From Pseudonocardia humida (lineage in GTDB: Bacteria; Actinomycetota; Actinomycetes; Mycobacteriales; Pseudonocardiaceae): a stretch of 64,000 bases of DNA. The notes under the pieces are model-generated. The model had not been told where the DNA came from, did no database searches, and saw nothing but the letters and a program-made list of their open reading frames with translations. Numbering within the stretch: the stretch's first letter is position 1; every line of letters begins with the position of its first letter. Position numbers and translations under genes: made by a program. The stretch lies in NCBI RefSeq assembly GCF_023898865.1, contig NZ_JAGSOV010000039.1, forward strand, positions 62,001 through 126,000, written 5' to 3'. Positions 58,963 to 64,000 of the stretch are shown here, piece by piece.

Positions 58963-58981
58963 TAAGGGCAGGCTAACCTTC
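58963..58981 (+). promoter_or_regulatory. Iron box between dtxR and the two-component genes
   Basis: TAAGGGCAGGCTAACCTTC keeps the AGGCTAACCT core and matches about 14 of 19 consensus positions. It lies in the 96-bp divergent space, so it could control dtxR, the response regulator gene, or both. Confidence 0.6.
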
Positions 58982-59014
58982 CATAGCCACTGCCTGGATC
59001 CCTAGGATTGGGGG

Positions 59015-59671
59015 GTGGACACCGCGCGGGCCCCGGACGCCACCGGCCCGCCCGGCCCACCGCTGCCGGTCCTGCTGGTCGACGACCACCGCGTCTTCAC
59101 CGACGCCCTGCGCATCAGCCTCGATCTGCAGCCGGGCCTGCGCTGCGCGGCCGTGGCCCACTCCGCCCGCGACGGGCTGGCCCGGGCCGGCGCCGTCGAC
59201 GTCGCCGCCGCCGTGGTCGACCTGGTCCTGCCCGACGCCGACGGCCTCGACGTCGTCGCGGCACTGCGGGCCCGGCGCCCCGCGGTGCGGGTCATCGTGC
59301 TGACCGCGCACCCGCGCCCCGAGCTGGCCCAGCGCGCGCTGGCCGCGGGGGCGGTCGGGTTCCTGGGCAAGGACGCCCCGCTCGAGCGCATCCTCGCCGC
59401 CCTGCGCGCCGCCGACGCCGAGCACCCCGTGGTGGACGTTCCACCCGCGGCGGAGGCGGCCGTGCGGCTGACCCACCGCGAGCACGAGGTGCTGCGCGGG
59501 CTGGGCGCGGGACTGGACGCGACCCGGATCGCCGGGGAGCTCGGTCTGTCCGTGCACACGACGCGCGGCCACATCAAGGCCGTACTGGCGAAGTTGGGCG
59601 CGCAGAACCAGCTGGGCGCGGTGGTGACCGCCCAGCGCCTCGGCCTGGTCACCGTCGGCCCGCGCCGCTGA
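59015..59671 (+). CDS. Response regulator, NarL/LuxR type
   Basis: A 218-aa two-component regulator. The receiver domain has the acidic pair Asp23-Asp24, phospho-acceptor Asp69 (VVDLVLPDADG), Thr97 and Lys119. The C-terminal LuxR HTH reads LTHREHEVLRGLGAGLDATRIAGELGLSVHTTRGHIKAVLAKL. GTG 59015 follows a GGGG ribosome site. The gene starts 33 bp after an iron box and is followed at three bases by its histidine kinase, so the pair may be iron-regulated and may adjust siderophore genes. Confidence 0.92.
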   Translation: MDTARAPDATGPPGPPLPVLLVDDHRVFTDALRISLDLQPGLRCAAVAHSARDGLARAGAVDVAAAVVDLVLPDADGLDVVAALRARRPAVRVIVLTAHPRPELAQRALAAGAVGFLGKDAPLERILAALRAADAEHPVVDVPPAAEAAVRLTHREHEVLRGLGAGLDATRIAGELGLSVHTTRGHIKAVLAKLGAQNQLGAVVTAQRLGLVTVGPRR

Positions 59672-59674
59672 GCG

Positions 59675-60943
59675 GTGGCGCCGCGACCGGACGGGGGCGG
59701 GACGCGCGCGGCGCTGGCCCGGCACCTGGCCCTCACCGTGTTGGTGGTCGCGGTGGTCTGCGGGCTGGTCGCGCTCGGCGTGGTCCGCGCCGCCCGGCAG
59801 GAGGCGTACCGGTCGGCCGAACGGGTCGCCCGCCAGGTCGCCGCCGCCGTCGTCGTGCCCCTGTCGCGCTTCGACTTCGGCCGGCCGGTCGACCCGGTGC
59901 GCCCGGAGCTGACCCGGGAGCTGGCGCCGTTGCTCGGCAGCGGGATGGTCCGGCGGGTCGAGGTCTGGACGGAGCGCGCCGGCCAGGCGGTGGTGCTGGC
60001 GGCGCCCGCCGACGCCGAGCACCGGTTCGAGGCCCCGCCGGCCGCGGCGCTGCTGGAGGTCTGCCTCGGCTTCCGCGACGCCGGCGGGAACCCGGCCCGC
60101 CTCGAGGTCCACGTCCCCGTCGACGAGGCCGGGACGGTCTGGCGGACGGCGGCCGAGGTCCTGGTGCCGCTGCTGGGCGGGCTCGTGCTGCTGGCGGTGG
60201 GGACGCTGCCGCTGACGGTGCGGCTGGCGCGCCGGGCGCAGCGCGAGCGGGCCGAGCAGCAGGCGGTGCGGCGCTACGGCCTGGCCGCGGCCGAGCACAG
60301 CCGCCACGAGCTGGCCCGCCACCTGCACGACGGGGTCATCCCGCAGCTCGCCGGCGCGAGCCTGCTGATCGAGGCCGCGCGGGGGTCCGGGCTCCCGGCC
60401 GGGGCACCGTCGTCGGTGGCGCTGCTCGACCACGTCCGCGACGTCCTGGCCGGCGAGCTGCGCCGGCTACGGGCCCTGCTCGACGGTCTGCTCCCGCCGA
60501 CCCCGCTGGACGGCGACCTGGCGACCGCGCTGACCGGGCTGGCCGCGGAACTGCGGGCGCAGGTGGCGGGGGAGGCCCCGGGGATCACCGTTGACGTATG
60601 CCTCGACCACGAGCTGGGCGACGACCTCGCGGTCCTGCTGCACCGGGTCGCGGGCGAGCTGGTGCGCAACGCGCTGCGGCACGCCGCCGCCGAGCAGGTG
60701 CGCGTCCGCGTCACCTCGTCCGCCGACGGGACGGCCGAGCTCGTGGTCGCCGACGACGGTCGGGGCATCCCCGCGGACCGGCCCGCCGGCGACGGCCACA
60801 TCGGCCTGGTGCTCGTCCGCCGGGTCGTCCGGGACCATGGCGGGCGTCTGCACATCCGCAGCGCCCCCGGCGTGGGGACGACGGTCTCGGTGTCGGTCCC
60901 CGGCGACGACCGCCCGTGGCAGCGATCCGGGGAACGGACCTGA
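59675..60943 (+). CDS. Sensor histidine kinase (HisKA_3 type)
   Basis: A 422-aa membrane sensor. Transmembrane helices are at about 17-39 and 164-185 and flank an external domain of about 125 residues of unknown ligand. The phospho-acceptor His218 lies in LARHLHDGVIPQL, and the HATPase domain has RNALRHAA, VVADDGRGI and GHIGLVLVRRVVRDHGG. It pairs with the NarL-type regulator three bases upstream. The signal is unknown; ferric siderophore or envelope state is speculation from context. Confidence 0.9.
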   Translation: MAPRPDGGGTRAALARHLALTVLVVAVVCGLVALGVVRAARQEAYRSAERVARQVAAAVVVPLSRFDFGRPVDPVRPELTRELAPLLGSGMVRRVEVWTERAGQAVVLAAPADAEHRFEAPPAAALLEVCLGFRDAGGNPARLEVHVPVDEAGTVWRTAAEVLVPLLGGLVLLAVGTLPLTVRLARRAQRERAEQQAVRRYGLAAAEHSRHELARHLHDGVIPQLAGASLLIEAARGSGLPAGAPSSVALLDHVRDVLAGELRRLRALLDGLLPPTPLDGDLATALTGLAAELRAQVAGEAPGITVDVCLDHELGDDLAVLLHRVAGELVRNALRHAAAEQVRVRVTSSADGTAELVVADDGRGIPADRPAGDGHIGLVLVRRVVRDHGGRLHIRSAPGVGTTVSVSVPGDDRPWQRSGERT

Positions 60944-61076
60944 CCCGCTCACCCTGGCCGTGCTTCTGCTCACTCGTCGCTTCCGGGCCCGCGGGTCGGC
61001 CGTGCGCCCGCCGCCCGCCCGGCTCGCCGCGTCCGCGCGTCGGCGGTCCCCGCGACAGCGCGCGGAGGCATGATCG

Positions 61077-61397
61077 GTGGTCTCCGCTGTGGGCGTGCAC
61101 GACCTCGGTCCGCTGGAGTTGTCGGTCGACGGGTCCCGCTCGCGGATCCGCGGCCGTCAGATGGCGGTGGTCCTGGCGTCGCTGGCCATGAACGCGAACC
61201 GCGTGGGGCCGGTCGATGCGCTCATCGACGCGCTGTGGGGCGAGGAGGCCTCGACCGGGGCGTGGAGCACGCTCGACTCGCACGTCTTCCGCCTCCGCGA
61301 GCAGCTCGAGCCGGACCGGCCCGCAGGCACGGCCCCGTCGGTGCTGCTCAAGCAGAGCAACGGCCACCAGCTCGTGGACGGCACGCAGCAACGCTGA
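61077..61397 (+). pseudogene. Truncated SARP/AfsR-type regulator
   Basis: A 106-aa frame containing only the OmpR-like DNA-binding domain of SARP regulators: GPLELSVDGSRSRIRGRQMAVVLASLAMNANR, DALIDALWGEE, STLDSHVFRLREQL. It ends where the GYxL motif would start (NGHQLVDG) and lacks the bacterial activation domain that SARPs need (usual length at least about 250 aa). Probably a truncated relic; a short functional DNA-binding protein is less likely. Confidence 0.6.
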
Positions 61398-61701
61398 CAA
61401 GGACCGTCCTCGGGGCGGAAGCGCACGTCGCCGGCCGTGGGCGCGACGGCTGCGAGGTGTCGGGCGACGCCTCCGGCCTGTAGGACCGCGATGGTGGGCG
61501 GTCGCGGTGGACCAGGGGGGTCCAGCGCGATGTTGATGATCAGCTACGACGATGCCCGGCTCGGGGCCCGGTCCGCTGTCCCGTTGATCGCTCTGGTGGC
61601 GGGTCAAGGGTTCGCTGAGTCTTCGGCAAGCCGATCGGCATGATCATTCCCGTGTCCACATTGGATGATCTGTGGCACACCTGTGGCACATGAGGACGAA
61701 G
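61398..61701. other. Intergenic region downstream of the SARP relic
   Basis: No supported gene. It contains a tandem direct repeat CTGTGGCACA (61670-61679 and 61681-61690), one base apart, just before a hairpin. Confidence 0.4.
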
Positions 61702-61755
61702 ACGGCGGTTGACCGTGGACGACGCTGGAAGACGTCTCCGCAGTTCAACCGCCGT
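61702..61755. repeat. 11-bp inverted repeat (hairpin)
   Basis: ACGGCGGTTGA (61702-61712) and TCAACCGCCGT (61745-61755) are perfect inverted copies separated by 32 bp. They could be a bidirectional transcription stop or a remnant of a mobile-element end. No T-run follows. Confidence 0.45.
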
Positions 61756-61792
61756 TTCCGGCGCTGACGGGCAGGTCAGCGAACGCCCAGAA

Positions 61793-61954
61793 TCAGACGT
61801 CGAGGACGGCTGCGGCGACCCGCTCGTCGCCGAAGTGCTGCGCGTGGGCGCGGATGATCCCGCCCCCGAGACTGCTGCCGAGGACGGCCGCCTTCGCGCC
61901 GTCCGGCACGACGGCGCGCAGCACGGCTTCCAGGTCTTCTGCCTGTGCGGTCAT
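61793..61954 (-). pseudogene. Relic of an alpha/beta hydrolase
   Basis: The minus strand reads MTAQAEDLEAVLRAVVPDGA and AAVLGSSLGGGIIRAHAQHF with a stop at 61793. This is the nucleophile-elbow region of an alpha/beta hydrolase (GSSLGG replacing GHSLGG), with both flanks missing. Non-functional fragment. Confidence 0.5.
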
Positions 61955-62041
61955 CGAGTGGTCGCCGGACCTCGGGACACGATCAGCGGCCCGCCGGCGC
62001 CTCGTCTTCCCCTGCTGCGCCGGCTGGGGGACCATCGGTTC

Positions 62042-62989
62042 GTGCTGGCGGTCGAGTCCCGGTTCACCGGTGCGTCCGGGCTGGACGCGATGGGCGCCGC
62101 GGTCGCCGACGCGCTGGTGCCCCAGCGCCTGCAGACCCCCGATCCGCACCGCTTCACCGCCTCGGTCACCTCGGTCGACCTCGGGTCCGTCCAGCTGGTC
62201 CGGGCCTCCGCGCCGCCCATGCGCTCGGTGCGGCCGGTGGGATCGCCCGCCCGTCCGGACGGCGCGGCCTTCCTGCTGCTCGGCCGCGGCGCGCGGGGCG
62301 AGATCGCCGGGGGCGGGGTGAGCGCGCCGGTCGACCCCGACCACCTCGTGCTCATCCCCGGTGACGCCGCCTTCGAGGTCACCTACCCCGAGCGGGTGGA
62401 GGTCGTGTTCGTGGCGCTGGACGCGCCGGGTGCGCTGCGGCTCGGGCTGGCCGTCTCCGGCCCGCTGCGCGGCCTGGCCCTGCCCGCGGCGGGCCGGGCG
62501 CTGCTCGCACCCGCCCTGGACGCGGTGCAGGCCGCCGCGGCGGCGGCCACCCCGGCCGACGTCGCCGACCTCGCCGAGGTCGTGGAGGGGGCGCTGGGGG
62601 TGGCCGTCCGGGCGGCGGCCGAGCCCGTGGCGGATCCGCGGGCCGCGGTGCGGGCGGCCGCCCTGCGCCTGGTCGACCGGCACCTGCGCGACCCCGACCT
62701 CGGCCCGGGATGGCTGGCCGCGTGCCTGCACCTCTCGCCCAGCACCCTGCACCGGGCGTTCCGCGCCGGCGAGGAGACGGTCGCCGCGATGGTGCGCAGG
62801 CGCCGGGTCGAGGCCGTCGCCCGCGACCTGACCGGTCCCGCTCCGGGGCCCGGGGTCTCCGAGCTGGCCGCGCGGTACGGGTTCGCCGGCGGCTCGCACC
62901 TGGCCACGGCGTTCCGCGCGCGGTACGCCTTGTCGCCCGCGGAGTACCGGGCCCGCCACGGATCTGCTCACCACCTGCGTCGGAGCTGA
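62042..62989 (+). CDS. AraC-family transcriptional regulator
   Basis: A regulator of about 315 aa. A C-terminal AraC-type HTH pair is clear: LGPGWLAACLHLSPSTLHRAF for the first helix-turn-helix, then VSELAARYGFAGGSHLATAFRARYALSPAEYRARHG for the second, with the signature ending. The N-terminal part is an AraC-binding-like sensing domain. GTG 62042 is a reasonable start because upstream sequence reads as the opposite-strand hydrolase relic. It precedes an alpha/beta hydrolase gene that may be its target. Confidence 0.82.
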   Translation: MLAVESRFTGASGLDAMGAAVADALVPQRLQTPDPHRFTASVTSVDLGSVQLVRASAPPMRSVRPVGSPARPDGAAFLLLGRGARGEIAGGGVSAPVDPDHLVLIPGDAAFEVTYPERVEVVFVALDAPGALRLGLAVSGPLRGLALPAAGRALLAPALDAVQAAAAAATPADVADLAEVVEGALGVAVRAAAEPVADPRAAVRAAALRLVDRHLRDPDLGPGWLAACLHLSPSTLHRAFRAGEETVAAMVRRRRVEAVARDLTGPAPGPGVSELAARYGFAGGSHLATAFRARYALSPAEYRARHGSAHHLRRS

Positions 62990-63046
62990 TCGTCGCTGGC
63001 CTGCCGCGGCCCTAGCGTCACCCCGTCGAACGCGGAGGAGACGGTC

Positions 63047-63763
63047 ATGAGGTTCGTCCTGGTGCACGGTTCGTGGCACGACGGCAGCTGCTGGGACGGC
63101 GTCGCGGCCCATCTGCGCGATGCCGGGCACGAGGTGCACGCCCCGACGCTGCCGGGCAATGGAGCGGACGCGAAGCGCGACGTGACGCTGGACGAGACGT
63201 GCGCCGCGGTCACGGACCTGCTGGTGGCGGCCGACCTGCGCGACGTCGTGCTGGTCGGCCACAGCTTCGGGGGCCTGGTCGTGCAGAAGGTCGCGCTCGC
63301 CGTGCCCGACCGGTTGCGCCGGCTCGTCTTCCACAACGCCTACGTCGTCGAGCACGGGCGCTCGCTGTTCGACCACGTGCCGCCGAGCGCCGCCGCCGCC
63401 TTCGGCGAGCTCGCCGCGCCCGACGGCACCCTGTCGCTGCCGTTCGCGTTCTTCCGCGACGCGCTGACCAACGACGCCGACCTGGCCACGGCGCTGGCGG
63501 CGTTCGCCCGGATGACGCCCGAGCCGCTGGCGCGCGCGGCCGAACCCGTCGACCTCATTGGGTTCGCCGAGCTCGCGGTGCCGCGGTCCTACCTGCACGC
63601 CGTCGACGACAACGTGTTCCCCGCGACCGAGTTCAGCTGGCACCCCGGGCAGTCGCAGCGGCTGGGCGCCTTCCGCCTGGTGCAGATGCCCGGGGGGCAC
63701 GAGGTGCTGTTCACCGACCCGGCGGGGTTGGCGACCAAGCTGGTCGAGGCCGGTCGTGACTGA
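63047..63763 (+). CDS. Alpha/beta hydrolase (esterase of the methyl-salicylate-esterase-like type)
   Basis: A 238-aa alpha/beta hydrolase. The oxyanion motif FVLVHGSWHDGSCW opens the protein, the nucleophile elbow is GHSFGG (Ser73), and the catalytic His lies in MPGGHEVLFTDP. Proteins of this subgroup include plant-type salicylate methyl esterases and bacterial homologues. A link to the salicylate pathway is tempting but not shown, since the gene lies outside the iron-regulated operons. It overlaps the following amidase gene by eight bases. Confidence 0.88.
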   Translation: MRFVLVHGSWHDGSCWDGVAAHLRDAGHEVHAPTLPGNGADAKRDVTLDETCAAVTDLLVAADLRDVVLVGHSFGGLVVQKVALAVPDRLRRLVFHNAYVVEHGRSLFDHVPPSAAAAFGELAAPDGTLSLPFAFFRDALTNDADLATALAAFARMTPEPLARAAEPVDLIGFAELAVPRSYLHAVDDNVFPATEFSWHPGQSQRLGAFRLVQMPGGHEVLFTDPAGLATKLVEAGRD

Positions 63764-64000
63764 CCCCGCGTCCGGCTCCGCGACCGGCTCGGTCGCCGAC
63801 GCGCTGCTCGACGGCCCGGTCCCCGCGATCGCGGCGGCGGTCCGGGCGGGTGCGGTCGCGGCGGAGGCGCTGGTGGACGCGGCCCTGCGGCGCATCGCGG
63901 AGCGCGATCCGCAGCTCAACGCGGTGGTCCTGCTCGACGCCGACGGCGCGCGGGCCGCGGTCGGGGCGGGGCTGCCCGACGGCCCGCTGCGCGGAGTGCC
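63756..64000 (+). CDS. Amidase-signature family protein (partial)
   Basis: The N-terminal 81 residues of an amidase, cut by the window edge. GTG 63756 overlaps the hydrolase stop. The opening (IAAAVRAGAVAAEALVDAAL, RIAERDPQLNAVVLLDADGA, then GPLRGV) is the standard amidase-signature N-terminus before the catalytic Lys region. The Ser-Ser-Lys triad lies beyond the window. Probably co-transcribed with the hydrolase. Confidence 0.8.
   Translation, partial: MTDPASGSATGSVADALLDGPVPAIAAAVRAGAVAAEALVDAALRRIAERDPQLNAVVLLDADGARAAVGAGLPDGPLRGV

Overview
The window comes from a high-GC actinomycete. A Pseudonocardiales-type genome (Pseudonocardia or Amycolatopsis relatives) is my best guess, from the very strong G/C third-position bias, frequent GTG starts, an Lsr2 nucleoid protein, an MbtH protein, DtxR/IdeR-type iron boxes and decayed actinobacterial IS3 and IS110 elements. 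No rRNA, tRNA or CRISPR array was seen.

Layout. 1-8 kb is ordinary chromosome with small genes: the 5' part of an exporter ABC gene facing a MarR regulator, lsr2, an NAD(P)-binding protein facing an HxlR regulator, a serine hydrolase, a Nudix hydrolase, a WYL regulator, a VOC protein, a cupin and a cysteine-dioxygenase-like enzyme. 8.2-9.5 kb is a graveyard of decayed genes, including a frameshifted IS3-type transposase. 9.7-18.6 kb is one tightly coupled operon: a MaoC-like hydratase, a double-domain CaiB/BaiF CoA-transferase and a complete Dpp/Opp-type ABC importer. It has a clear promoter with an inverted repeat across its -35 box, and a tandem GntR/FadR fusion regulator is convergent at its end. 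20.4-25.5 kb carries an M20 amidohydrolase, an XRE/MmyB regulator, an M24 protein and an SDR. 25.65-26.3 kb holds two further IS remnants.

26.6-59 kb is a siderophore cluster starting at an iron box. In order: MbtH protein, hydroxyornithine formyltransferase, a 3850-aa NRPS (C-A-T-C-A-T-E-C-A-T-TE), salicylate synthase, NRPS ArCP-Cy-A-T, NRPS C-A-T-E, ornithine N5-monooxygenase, aryl-AMP ligase and an O-methyltransferase. On the opposite strand are a siderophore-binding lipoprotein, two exporter-fold ABC half-transporters and a DtxR-family repressor. Hand-read specificity codes and the C-domain types give one consistent order: salicylate -> oxazoline/thiazoline (Cy module) -> D-Thr -> N-hydroxyornithine type -> D-X (unassigned code) -> N-hydroxyornithine type -> TE. 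I predict a salicylate-capped, mixed phenolate/hydroxamate siderophore of the amychelin/gobichelin/oxachelin kind. The presence of a methyltransferase, the unread residue X and the unusual regulator and transporter make it a candidate for a new family member.

59-64 kb holds a NarL-type two-component system beginning at its own iron box, a truncated SARP-type regulator, an alpha/beta-hydrolase relic, an AraC regulator, an intact alpha/beta hydrolase and the start of an amidase cut by the window edge.
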